A stretch of DNA of 14,557 nucleotides. Origin: Nitrospirae bacterium GWC2_42_7 (GTDB lineage Bacteria > Nitrospirota > Thermodesulfovibrionia > Thermodesulfovibrionales > UBA6898). A program made the position numbers and the translations under genes. Within the stretch, counting starts at the first letter, position 1; the number at the start of each line of letters is the position of its first letter. The notes beneath the pieces were generated by a model that made no database searches, was not told the DNA's origin, and saw nothing but the letters and a program-made list of their open reading frames with translations. Positions 5,414 through 12,444 of the stretch are shown one piece after another. Location of the stretch: contig MHDW01000171.1 in NCBI GenBank assembly GCA_001803645.1, positions 1 through 14,557 on the forward strand. The letters are read 5' to 3'.

Positions 5414-6570
5414 TGCCTTATGTCTTAAGGCGTTACAAAGGAAGCACCTTTCTGTTGCTTTGTTCCCTGATATTCCTTCCATTTGTTTCATATGCGTTGA
5501 CCCCTGAAGAAGAATACAAGAAGATCCAGCAAGATATGATCGAACAAAAAAAGAAACTCGGCGAAGCGCAGAAGAAAGAATATTCCGTGCTGAACGAGCT
5601 TGAACAAGCAAACAAAAAGCTCAGTATAATTGAGGGAGAACTCAGGATCTCGAGAAAGAAACTGAAAAGAACAGAATCAGAAATTGCGGCTGTTAATTCT
5701 GAACTCATAAAAAACAGGGCCATTCTTGAAAAACAAACAGGTTGGTTAAAGAGAAAATTAAGGCTGATGCATAAATTCGGATATTCAGGGGATACAATTT
5801 TAATGCTCCTGAGCGCTGATAATATCTCGCAGATGATGCGGACATGGAAATATCTTGAAAACATCACAAGGCATGAACATAAGATCCTCGGAAATTATCG
5901 CGAGAACCTCAGAAGCCTGGATGAAAAGAATAATAAACTCCTTGCTCTTAAAGAAGAGTTTATTGTCAACGAAAAACATATAAAAACCAAAGAAGCAGAA
6001 CTTTCCAAAAAGAAACGTGGAAAAGAAATAATTCTTTCTTCAGTCAGACATGAAAAGGCACGGCATCTGGCAATGATCAAAGAGATGGAAAAAGCCTCAA
6101 AAAAACTACAGGACATTATCAGTGAATCTTCAAAGACAGACACCTTTTCTTCAACCGGTTTTTCGCGCCTTAAGGGGAAGCTGCCATGGCCTGTTGAGGG
6201 CAGCATAGCCCTGCCATATGGCTCGCAGAAAGATCCTCAGTTTGATACACCGGTATTCAGGCATGGGATCCATATCCAGACGGACAACAATTCTGATGCA
6301 AGGGCCGTCAGCAGCGGCAAGGTGATCTTTGCGGAATGGTTTAAAGGATTCGGGAAGCTTGTGATTGTTAACCACGGAGGTGGTTATCATACCCTTTATG
6401 GCAATTTATCAGAGATTTTTTCGATAGTTGGAGATATAATACAAGAAGACCAGACAATAGGACAGGTCGGGACATCAGGCATATTGAACGCCCCGGGTCT
6501 TTACTTTGAGATCATATACAAAGGCAAGCCTCTTGATCCGACTCAATGGTTAAAAAGAAAAAAGAGTTAA
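5413..6570 (+). CDS. envC: EnvC-like murein hydrolase activator with degenerate LytM (M23) domain
   Basis: From the ATG at 5413 the protein has 385 residues. A TTG codon just upstream would add only one residue. A signal peptide (basic MPYVLRRYKGS, then a hydrophobic stretch to about residue 28) is followed by a long Lys/Glu-rich coiled coil (about 30-240) and a LytM/M23 domain (about 255-380). The metal-binding residues of active M23 peptidases are lost. The H-x-G-x-D region reads RHGIH (283-287), and the H-x-H motif is replaced in PGLYFE (361-366). E. coli EnvC has the same SLYFEI-type sequence and is catalytically dead: it activates amidases when pulled by FtsEX. The same role is inferred here. 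No amidase gene is in the window. Translation is probably coupled to ftsX through TGATG. Confidence 0.9.
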   Translation: MPYVLRRYKGSTFLLLCSLIFLPFVSYALTPEEEYKKIQQDMIEQKKKLGEAQKKEYSVLNELEQANKKLSIIEGELRISRKKLKRTESEIAAVNSELIKNRAILEKQTGWLKRKLRLMHKFGYSGDTILMLLSADNISQMMRTWKYLENITRHEHKILGNYRENLRSLDEKNNKLLALKEEFIVNEKHIKTKEAELSKKKRGKEIILSSVRHEKARHLAMIKEMEKASKKLQDIISESSKTDTFSSTGFSRLKGKLPWPVEGSIALPYGSQKDPQFDTPVFRHGIHIQTDNNSDARAVSSGKVIFAEWFKGFGKLVIVNHGGGYHTLYGNLSEIFSIVGDIIQEDQTIGQVGTSGILNAPGLYFEIIYKGKPLDPTQWLKRKKS

Positions 6571-6589
6571 TTCAGGAGGGCATATAATA

Positions 6590-7882
6590 ATGCTAAAGAA
6601 ACAGACGATATCGATTTGGCTGATAATTCTTCTGGTTGCTGCTACCGGTATTTTCGTCGGCAGAACATCAGTAACTATAGTCAGTGCAGAAGGCGAAGGA
6701 TACGAGGATCTGAAGACTTTTACTGAAGTCCTCACAAAAGTAAAGCAGAATTATGTTGAGGAGGTAAAGTCAAAAGACCTTATATACGGTGCCATAAAAG
6801 GCATGCTGAATTCCCTTGACCCTCACTCGGGTTTTCTGACCGCAGAAGCTTACAAAGAGATGGGTGTTGATATGAAAGGCGAATTTGGAGGCCTTGGCAT
6901 ACAGATAGGGATGAAAGACAATACACTCACCGTAATAGCTCCTATTGAAGACACTCCAGCATACAAAGTCGGGATTAAGGCAGGAGACAAGATAATCAAG
7001 GTAAACAAGGAATCAACAAGAGATATGACGATCCAGGATGCGGTTTCAAAAATGAGGGGTGCTCCGAAAACCTCTGTTACATTAAGCATTCTAAGGGAGG
7101 GCTGGAAGGAGACCAAAGACTTCACGATTGTTAGAGACATCATTAAAATAAAAAGCGTTAAGTCAAAGGTGCTGGAAGGCAATATCGGATATATAAAACT
7201 AAGCCAGTTTCAGGAACAGACATCAGCAGATCTGTCAAATGCCTTAAAGAAACTTAATGAGGAAAAAGTGAGCTCCCTTATTCTTGATCTCAGAAATAAT
7301 CCGGGCGGTCTTTTAGGGAGTGCTATTGATGTTTCAAACAAGTTCCTTCCAAAAGGAAAACTGGTTGTTTTTATCAAGAACAAGGCTGGTGAGCGCACCG
7401 AATATTTTACAGAGAGGGAAAGCTCTTTTACACAGCCCATGATAGTACTTGTGAACCAGGGAAGTGCAAGCGCTTCTGAGATCGTTGCTGGAGCGATGAG
7501 AGATTGGAATAGGGCATATATCATCGGTGTTCAGACCTTTGGCAAAGGATCTGTCCAGACAGTCATTCCACTGAGTGACGGTTCTGGTCTGAGGCTTACA
7601 ACCGCAAAATATTATACACCCAACGGCACATCGATCCAGTCAACAGGAATAACACCTGATATAGTTGTGAAACTCGAAGCAAAGAACGGGGCCAAGGAAC
7701 ATCCTGTTGTCAGAGAAAAAGACCTCGAAAGACATCTTATGAATGAGCAGACTGACTCAAAGCCTGAAGAGACGGAAACAGCGCCTTTCGAGGTAGAAGA
7801 AAAGGATGATATTCAGCTCCAGAGAGCAATAGATATTCTGAAAACATGGGATGTCTTAAAAGGACTGCCCAAGGCATCATAA
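6590..7882 (+). CDS. ctpA: Carboxy-terminal processing protease CtpA (S41 family)
   Basis: The 430-residue protein starts with an uncleaved or cleavable hydrophobic signal (about 8-27), so it acts in the periplasm. A PDZ domain (about 85-170, GGLGIQIG and AGDKIIKVN) is followed by the S41 catalytic core. Nucleophile Ser294 lies in GSASASE (291-297) and general-base Lys319 in FGKGSVQ. Their 25-residue spacing matches the Ser/Lys dyad of the family. NNPGGLL and the TTAKYYTPNG strand are also typical. A Glu-rich C-terminal linker precedes a final helix. The enzyme trims or degrades envelope proteins from their C termini, in several species including cell-wall hydrolases or their lipoprotein partners. 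It follows envC by 19 nt with an excellent ribosome-binding site, AGGAGGG (6574-6580), 9 nt before the ATG. Confidence 0.95.
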   Translation: MLKKQTISIWLIILLVAATGIFVGRTSVTIVSAEGEGYEDLKTFTEVLTKVKQNYVEEVKSKDLIYGAIKGMLNSLDPHSGFLTAEAYKEMGVDMKGEFGGLGIQIGMKDNTLTVIAPIEDTPAYKVGIKAGDKIIKVNKESTRDMTIQDAVSKMRGAPKTSVTLSILREGWKETKDFTIVRDIIKIKSVKSKVLEGNIGYIKLSQFQEQTSADLSNALKKLNEEKVSSLILDLRNNPGGLLGSAIDVSNKFLPKGKLVVFIKNKAGERTEYFTERESSFTQPMIVLVNQGSASASEIVAGAMRDWNRAYIIGVQTFGKGSVQTVIPLSDGSGLRLTTAKYYTPNGTSIQSTGITPDIVVKLEAKNGAKEHPVVREKDLERHLMNEQTDSKPEETETAPFEVEEKDDIQLQRAIDILKTWDVLKGLPKAS

Positions 7883-7887
7883 CAATA

Positions 7888-7964
7888 GTGTCAGTGTAAG
7901 TGACCAGTGACAGGAAAACAAAGGATAACCCGTATTATATTGACACTAAACACAGACACTGACA
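7888..7964. repeat. Cluster of TGTCAGTGT/ACACTGACA inverted repeats between ctpA and the exonuclease gene
   Basis: TGTCAGTGT (7889-7897) is repeated in inverted form as ACACTGACA (7956-7964). A second partner, TGACAC (7941-7946), can pair with GTGTCA (7888-7893), and an AGTGACCAGTGAC direct repeat sits between. These elements fill most of the 94-nt gap. They could form competing RNA stems after ctpA or serve as regulator-binding sites for the downstream gene. TTGACA at 7940-7945 could be a -35 box, but no good -10 box follows at ideal spacing. Confidence 0.45.
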
Positions 7965-7976
7965 TTTATTTTAGGC

Positions 7977-8663
7977 ATGTCCAGAATAGTATTTGACATA
8001 GAGACTGTTGGAAAGGATTTCGAAACTCTCGAAGAGCCTGTTCAGGAATACATGCTCAGATGGGCAGGGTCAGAGGACGAAAAAAAGGAAGTTATGGAAA
8101 GCCTTTCTTTTTATCCTCTTACAGGAGAGATTGTTACAATAGGGATGTTCGACCCTGATAAGTCCAAAGGAGTTGTTTATTTCAGGAACAACAGCGATCC
8201 GGTTCTGCCTTTTGAGGAAGATGGGATCAGATATGAGACCGGCACAGAAGCTGAGATAATCCGGAAATTCTGGGATGTGATAAAAAATTACAACCAGTTT
8301 ATTACGTTTAACGGCAGGGGCTTCGACTGCCCCTTCATACTAATACGCTCAGCTGTCCATAGCATTAAGCCTTTGAGGGATCTTATGCCTAACAGGTACG
8401 GGGATGTTCATATAGATCTTTTTGACCAGCTCACATTTTACGGTGCCTCACGCAGGAAATTCAGCCTTGACATGTGGTGCAGGACATTCAACATAAAAAG
8501 CCCGAAGGCAGACGGAATAACAGGGTGCGAGGTCAGGGAGCTTTATAGATCAGACCGGCACATTGATATTGCAAAATATTGTGCAGGAGACATAAGGGCA
8601 ACAGCTGAATTATTAAGTATCTGGGAAAGTTATATCAAAGCCCCGAGCAGGGGAAGAAGCTGA
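7977..8663 (+). CDS. Predicted 3'-5' exonuclease of the DEDDy superfamily (PolB-like proofreading domain)
   Basis: The 228-residue stand-alone exonuclease has the DEDDy motifs in order. Exo I is FDIET with Asp7 and Glu9. Exo II is FNGRGFD (111-117) with Asp117. Exo III is Y-x-x-x-D as YCAGD (201-205). The FNGRGFDCPF and HIDLFDQL segments are typical of the family described as a predicted exonuclease related to the proofreading domain of B-family DNA polymerases (DNA_pol_B_exo2). It lacks polymerase domains and a signal peptide, so it should act on DNA or RNA 3' ends in the cytoplasm. Its physiological substrate is not known. The ATG at 7977 has only a short AGG 1 nt before it, so initiation may be weak or the mRNA leader very short. 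It is transcribed with, or just after, ctpA and ends before a noncoding repeat element. Confidence 0.88.
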   Translation: MSRIVFDIETVGKDFETLEEPVQEYMLRWAGSEDEKKEVMESLSFYPLTGEIVTIGMFDPDKSKGVVYFRNNSDPVLPFEEDGIRYETGTEAEIIRKFWDVIKNYNQFITFNGRGFDCPFILIRSAVHSIKPLRDLMPNRYGDVHIDLFDQLTFYGASRRKFSLDMWCRTFNIKSPKADGITGCEVRELYRSDRHIDIAKYCAGDIRATAELLSIWESYIKAPSRGRS

Positions 8664-8693
8664 TCAGACTATATTCTTTCTAGCCCAGTCGTT

Positions 8694-8837
8694 GGTTTCT
8701 CAGATACGGCAAAAAAAATTCTTGAAATCCATAGACTATCGAGATTTTATAAGCTCCGGATTAAGAATGCTATGTTTTTTTCGGTAATTGACGGGACTTG
8801 TACATTCAAGTAATTTTTTCTCCATACCTGAGAAACC
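8694..8837. mobile_element. MITE-like 144-bp element with 33-bp imperfect terminal inverted repeats
   Basis: The left arm (8694-8726, beginning GGTTTCTCAG and ending CTTGAA) and the reverse complement of the right arm (8805-8837) align without gaps, with 27 of 33 positions identical. The outermost 10 and innermost 6 bases match exactly. The 78-bp interior is AT-rich and has no gene. Length, noncoding interior and long terminal repeats suit a miniature inverted-repeat element or an old insertion-sequence remnant. I see no clear target-site duplication at the flanks (GTT versus CAT), and no matching transposase is in the window, so the assignment is provisional. An RNA stem structure is the alternative. 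Confidence 0.5.
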
Positions 8838-8870
8838 CATGAATTAAGCGGGTCAGTATTTTATTAAATG

Positions 8871-8907
8871 AAAAAGGGAGGCGGATTTTAAACCGCCTCC
8901 CTTTTTT
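8871..8907 (+). terminator. Strong bidirectional intrinsic terminator between the exonuclease gene and the cytochrome operon
   Basis: GGGAGGCGG (8876-8884) pairs perfectly with CCGCCTCCC (8893-8901) around an 8-nt loop. It is flanked by five A on the left (8871-8875) and six T on the right (8902-8907). The A/T flanks make it functional in both directions. It should end both the plus-strand exonuclease transcript and the minus-strand cytochrome operon, whose last stop codon is about 40 nt away. Confidence 0.9.
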
Positions 8908-8947
8908 GATTTATCCTGTTAGAAATGAGAATTCCTTCTAACGGAGT

Positions 8948-9706
8948 CTACTTATGGCATTTATTGCAATCTGAGGTGCTGAACGACTTCTCTCCGTTGT
9001 GACAACTGCCGCAGAATTTGCCCTCATACATAGAATCCATATTCATGCCTGAACCGCCTTTTTTGTATTTGAATCTTGACGGATGGCACCTGCTGCAATC
9101 GAACATTATTGTATGTATCTCATGGCTGAATATTGCAGGAGCCATATCAGATGTGGCATAAGAAAGCTCTTTCTTAAAGCCAGTCATCTTATGGCATCTG
9201 TTGCAATCAGATGAAGAGAATGCATCCTTGCCATTATGACACTTGCCGCATGAATTGCCTTTATACATTTCTTCCATGCTCATATCAGTAGTGCCCTTTT
9301 TCATCATAAACAGTTTTGGATGGCATGCTTCGCAACTGTTTTTCTTTGTGTGGATCTGATGAGAGAAACTCGCCGGCATTCCGGAAACATCATAGGTGAA
9401 GGTTGCAAGTTTGTGGCATTTGTCGCAGATATCTCTGTTCAGAGATGATTCCCTGTGGGCCTTTATTGTATGGCACTTATTACAGTGGATCTGAAAGGCC
9501 ATATGCTTTGGATGTGAGAATTTTCCTGATACGTTTAAGGAGAATTTCTCATAAGCATGGCATTTAAAACAAGGCAAATTCGATTCTTTCAAAGAGGATA
9601 GAACTGGAGATTCCTTGCTTTCTGCTGCAACATGCTCAGTTGTCTTCATTTTGCATGAAAACAAAAGCAAGACAATTGACAGAATAGTTATAATCCTTGA
9701 CATCAT
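8948..9706 (-). CDS. Nonaheme c-type cytochrome lipoprotein (cytochrome c7-like repeats)
   Basis: The 252-residue protein has nine CxxCH heme sites, at residues 46, 75, 94, 125, 153, 168, 204, 232 and 247. Its signal peptide ends in LLLFSC with a candidate lipidated Cys18, though the lipobox (LFSC) is weak. The chain is a triplication of a c7-like triheme unit. The second and third copies (about 112-172 and 191-251) are nearly parallel: FSHxIHT, CxxCHP, a KKG spacer, MY-x-G, CGxCHNG, then CNxCHK. The first copy is shorter. The extra histidines in FSHxxH suit bis-His ligation. The protein ends one residue after the last heme motif. It probably receives electrons from the two membrane cytochromes encoded upstream and carries them across the periplasm or to the outer membrane. 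Either of two adjacent ATGs (9706 or 9703) may be the start, behind AGGGGG. Confidence 0.9.
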   Translation of the reverse strand: MMSRIITILSIVLLLFSCKMKTTEHVAAESKESPVLSSLKESNLPCFKCHAYEKFSLNVSGKFSHPKHMAFQIHCNKCHTIKAHRESSLNRDICDKCHKLATFTYDVSGMPASFSHQIHTKKNSCEACHPKLFMMKKGTTDMSMEEMYKGNSCGKCHNGKDAFSSSDCNRCHKMTGFKKELSYATSDMAPAIFSHEIHTIMFDCSRCHPSRFKYKKGGSGMNMDSMYEGKFCGSCHNGEKSFSTSDCNKCHK

Positions 9707-9711
9707 TCCCC

Positions 9712-10464
9712 CTATTCCCCTTTTTCCTTCTTATCTTGATCAGGAAACATAAGCTCATATTCAAGGGGGTGATGATGTTTGAGGGTCTCAGTAGAGATTT
9801 TCCCTGTCAACCAGACCCAGTTCATTGGAAAAACCTCGGATTTCAGATGTTCGTTATAGAAATGTATGAACAAAATAAAGACGATAGCCAGCAGAGCCTC
9901 ATCACTATGCATCAGAGCGAATGTATCCCATATCCAGCCGGCAGCAAATTGAGGGATGATATTGGATACGACCATCGGGAATGCAAGTGCAAAGCCTGAA
10001 AAACCGATTATAACCATACCCCAGAACACTGCCCAGTAGTCAAATTTTTGTAAGTAAGTGTATCTGCCGAACCTCGGTTTTTCATTTGATATTCCCAGAA
10101 AATACTTGAAGTTCTGCAAAGCATCAAAAGCATCCTTAGGAAGGGGAATTACCGTGGTTCTGGCCTTTATCTCGGTTTGTTTGGTTGCAAGGAGATATAA
10201 CATGTAAAACACATGCCATATAAAATCAAGAAGCATTCCTACCCCTGCTATCTTGTGTATAAGCCCTGCCATATCTGCACCGCCCCACATGCGGATCAAG
10301 ATGCTGGAGGCTCCATGGGGCTCATGCGCATATTTAAGCCCCCAACCTGTGAAACTTAAAAGCAGAAAGGTTGTGAACAGTATTATATGCTGTAACCTGA
10401 AAATAATATTAAATCTCTCTATTTCGTGAGGAATTGCGTCTGTGGTTGTATTGGTCTGGCTCAT
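9712..10464 (-). CDS. Four-helix di-heme cytochrome b (HydC/FdnI/CbcB-like) membrane subunit
   Basis: The 250-residue protein has four hydrophobic helices at about 26-44, 68-92, 142-165 and 188-205. Histidines lie in or beside helices 1, 2 and 4 (His26, His70, His84, His186, His201). This pattern fits the di-heme cytochrome b subunits of hydrogenases and formate dehydrogenases, which exchange electrons with the quinone pool. A cytoplasmic or periplasmic loop of about 45 residues separates helices 2 and 3, and a hydrophilic tail includes HHHPLEYELMF. It starts at ATG 10464, sharing one base with the upstream heptaheme gene's stop (TAATG) and preceded by GGAGGGA. The pair therefore looks like a quinol:cytochrome c module. 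The exact heme ligands are inferred. Confidence 0.85.
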   Translation of the reverse strand: MSQTNTTTDAIPHEIERFNIIFRLQHIILFTTFLLLSFTGWGLKYAHEPHGASSILIRMWGGADMAGLIHKIAGVGMLLDFIWHVFYMLYLLATKQTEIKARTTVIPLPKDAFDALQNFKYFLGISNEKPRFGRYTYLQKFDYWAVFWGMVIIGFSGFALAFPMVVSNIIPQFAAGWIWDTFALMHSDEALLAIVFILFIHFYNEHLKSEVFPMNWVWLTGKISTETLKHHHPLEYELMFPDQDKKEKGE

Positions 10465-11396
10465 TATTCTTCTTCCCTCCTTTTCCTGAAAATAGCGTCC
10501 CTGATCTCTGAGAAGGCATCAAGGAGAACATGCAAAATTATAAAAGCAAAAGTGCCCAGAGTAAGCAGTATCAACCCTTTTTCAGTATAATGCGCTATCG
10601 GATGGGTGTGCGCATGGGTGATGGCCGGAATAAATCTTTCATTAGCTCCAGGGTGGCAATTACCGCATGTTACAAGTTTGTTTTTACCGAAGATCGGAGA
10701 TGCAGGGTCAGTCTTTGATTTTATATCATGTGCGCCATGACAACTCGAGCAGGTCGGAGCCTTTGTATGGCCGAGATAGAGTTTTCTTCCATGAAAACTC
10801 TCTTTAAAGCTTTTCATCACATTTTCCTGCAGTTTATATTTTTCAATTATTATTTTCTCTTCGTGACAGTTGCCGCAGGTCTCTACCTGATTCTCCCTGC
10901 TGACCATGGACTCGGATTTATCCGCTTTTGTTATGTAATGTGGAGAACCGTGACAGTCAAGGCAGAGTGCGCCGTCTTTTTGTTTCTTTACAGTAATATT
11001 GCTGCCATGAACGCTGTCAAGCACCTTGCGGTATATCTCTTCGTGGCAGTCGCTGCATGCTGCTGCAGCAATAGGGTCAACCAAATGCTTAGAGGAGATT
11101 TTTGATGAGATCGCAAGGACAAAGGTTGAAACAGGAGCGCCAGGAGCAGTGTGCGGATCGTCAGAAAACTTAATATGGCATTCAGTGCAGGACAGGGAGC
11201 CATGTACTGAGGCCTGAAATTTATCAATGTCCAAATTAAGTTCGATCAGTGCCCCGCTTGGTGTTTGCACCTTTCCTTTCATAGCGCTGTGGCATGCAAG
11301 GCAGTTTGCTGTATCTTCAGAAAAACCTTTTTGGGGAAACATCAATGAAAGAAACAGCAAAGGTGCAACAATAAACAAAACCTTTTTGTATGACAT
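10464..11396 (-). CDS. Membrane-anchored heptaheme c-type cytochrome (CbcA-like)
   Basis: Taken from the ATG at 11396, the protein has 310 residues. It has an N-terminal signal (KKVLFIVAPLLFLSLMF), seven CxxCH sites (about residues 32, 70, 114, 145, 174, 216 and 244), a His-rich stretch (ITHAHTHPIAHY) and one C-terminal membrane helix (about 274-294) followed by a basic tail (RDAIFRKRREEE). The bulk therefore lies in the periplasm, tethered to the inner membrane. Repeated S-x-HG motifs before heme sites probably supply distal ligands. A GTG two codons upstream (11402) is a less likely start, because AGAGG sits well placed for the ATG. Seven hemes plus a C-terminal anchor, next to a di-heme cytochrome b, resembles CbcA of the Geobacter CbcBA complex. 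Orthology is inferred from architecture only. Confidence 0.9.
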   Translation of the reverse strand: MSYKKVLFIVAPLLFLSLMFPQKGFSEDTANCLACHSAMKGKVQTPSGALIELNLDIDKFQASVHGSLSCTECHIKFSDDPHTAPGAPVSTFVLAISSKISSKHLVDPIAAAACSDCHEEIYRKVLDSVHGSNITVKKQKDGALCLDCHGSPHYITKADKSESMVSRENQVETCGNCHEEKIIIEKYKLQENVMKSFKESFHGRKLYLGHTKAPTCSSCHGAHDIKSKTDPASPIFGKNKLVTCGNCHPGANERFIPAITHAHTHPIAHYTEKGLILLTLGTFAFIILHVLLDAFSEIRDAIFRKRREEE

Positions 11397-11631
11397 ACGC
11401 ACCTCTTTAATGATTTAATGTATAGCTATTGCTAACGAATAGCCGTGATCAACAAAAGCAAATATTTTGCAAGAACAAAAAAACGCTATATTATATAACA
11501 TTAAAATTATTTTTATTATGTTTCTTGTAAAAAGTGTTTTTGTCTTGCTGTTGAGCCAAAATTATCAGGTATATAAGCAAAATAGAGCTATTTTGTCCAA
11601 TTTAACTAATTTATAGGCCTATTACCAAATC
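11397..11631 (-). promoter_or_regulatory. Upstream region of the cytochrome operon with several ATAG..CTAT dyads
   Basis: This AT-rich 235-bp gap separates lpxI from the cytochrome operon and holds no gene. A perfect 18-bp palindrome, CAAAATAGAGCTATTTTG, lies at 11578-11595. A perfect 10-bp one, ATAGGCCTAT, is at 11613-11622, and ATAGCTAT is at 11422-11429 next to a GCTATT/AATAGC hairpin (11425-11430 with 11438-11443). All share ATAG..CTAT ends. On the minus strand TATAAT (complement of 11490-11495) could be a -10 box, but no matching -35 box lies 16-18 nt away, as expected for an activator-dependent promoter. I see no clear -24/-12 element. No good terminator for the lpx operon is visible. 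Confidence 0.45.
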
Positions 11632-12444
11632 TCAATTTCCGCTAAAACCCAAAACAGATATGCCTGCTTTATCAGCCTTTGCTATCATTTCTTCCCGGTT
11701 AAGCAGGATGCTTTTTTGAGATTCGACCGCAAGAACGCGGGCTTTTACTTCAAGCATAGCCATTAATGTTGAATTACCTACCACAGGAACATCAAACCTC
11801 AAGTCCTGTTTCGGCTTGCTGACCTTTATAATAACAGCGCCCTCGCCTGCAAGAATTCCTCCCCTTTTAATCGCCTCATCCGTACCCTCAATAGCTTCTA
11901 CAGCCATAACAGCCTGATTTTTTACTACAATTGTCTGCCCGATATCAAGGCGTCCGATCTCTTTTGCGATCGTCCAGCCAAAGGCAAGGTCTTTCCACTC
12001 TTCTTTAGTCGGTTTTATTTTTGTCAAAACACCTTCCGGGGTCAGGAGTGCTGTGCTGAAATCAGTTGTATTAAGGAGAGTTATGCCTTCTTTTTTCAGT
12101 TCTTTTGCTATGGCAAGCATGATAGAGTCATCACTCTTGTCTTTTAAGGAAAAAAGCAGTTTCATGGCACGAAGGTCAGGTGTGATCTTGCTTTTAAAAA
12201 GGAGGGATTTAGGAACTTTCCCTGCCATTACAGCTTCTTTAATTCCGGCCTTTTTTAAGGCATCGAGCATCGCCCCTAATTTGCCGACATTCACCCATTT
12301 TATCTCATCAACATGGTCAGAAAGGGACTTGTCTGCGAGAGGCTCAAGACCAACAGCAAAAACAGTATATCCGCTGGAGTGTGCGGCGGAAGCAACTGCT
12401 GCCGGCAGTTCACCGCTGCCTGCAATAAGCCCTATTTTTTTCAC
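11632..12444 (-). CDS. lpxI: UDP-2,3-diacylglucosamine pyrophosphatase LpxI
   Basis: The 270-residue protein matches the LpxI/DUF1009 family from end to end. It has IGLIAGSGELP at residues 4-14, an AVMAGKVPKS segment, DDSIMLAIA, an IEGTDEAIKRGG segment, and DLRFDVPVVG with Asp218, the likely counterpart of the catalytic Asp of Caulobacter LpxI. It cleaves UDP-2,3-diacylglucosamine to lipid X and UMP, the fourth step of lipid A synthesis, on the inner face of the membrane. It replaces the unrelated LpxH of E. coli. The start is GTG at 12444, joined to the lpxA stop as TAGTG (1-base overlap), so translation is probably coupled. lpxB, often next in such clusters, is absent here. Confidence 0.93.
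   Translation of the reverse strand: MKKIGLIAGSGELPAAVASAAHSSGYTVFAVGLEPLADKSLSDHVDEIKWVNVGKLGAMLDALKKAGIKEAVMAGKVPKSLLFKSKITPDLRAMKLLFSLKDKSDDSIMLAIAKELKKEGITLLNTTDFSTALLTPEGVLTKIKPTKEEWKDLAFGWTIAKEIGRLDIGQTIVVKNQAVMAVEAIEGTDEAIKRGGILAGEGAVIIKVSKPKQDLRFDVPVVGNSTLMAMLEVKARVLAVESQKSILLNREEMIAKADKAGISVLGFSGN

Noticed and set aside
7940..7976. Promoter TTGACA plus -10 box for the exonuclease gene
   Set aside because: The hexamer at 17-nt spacing (CATTTA) matches the -10 consensus poorly, and the better one (TTTATT) needs a 19-nt spacer. It is mentioned only as a possibility.
9712..10464. Cytochrome b gene as a hydrogenase or formate dehydrogenase subunit
   Set aside because: The fold is similar, but no catalytic or iron-sulfur subunit is encoded nearby. 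Its partners are multiheme cytochromes c.
9697..11418. Several plus-strand open frames of 60-125 codons opposite the cytochrome genes
   Set aside because: They are shadows of the minus-strand genes, which have strong heme-motif and membrane-helix evidence. The shadow products resemble nothing known.
11458..11560. Sigma54 (-24/-12) promoter for the cytochrome operon, as reported for Geobacter cbcBA
   Set aside because: I looked for GG-N10-GC patterns. TTGGCTCAACAGCAAG has the wrong spacing and the TTGCA/TTGCT sites lack a GG partner.
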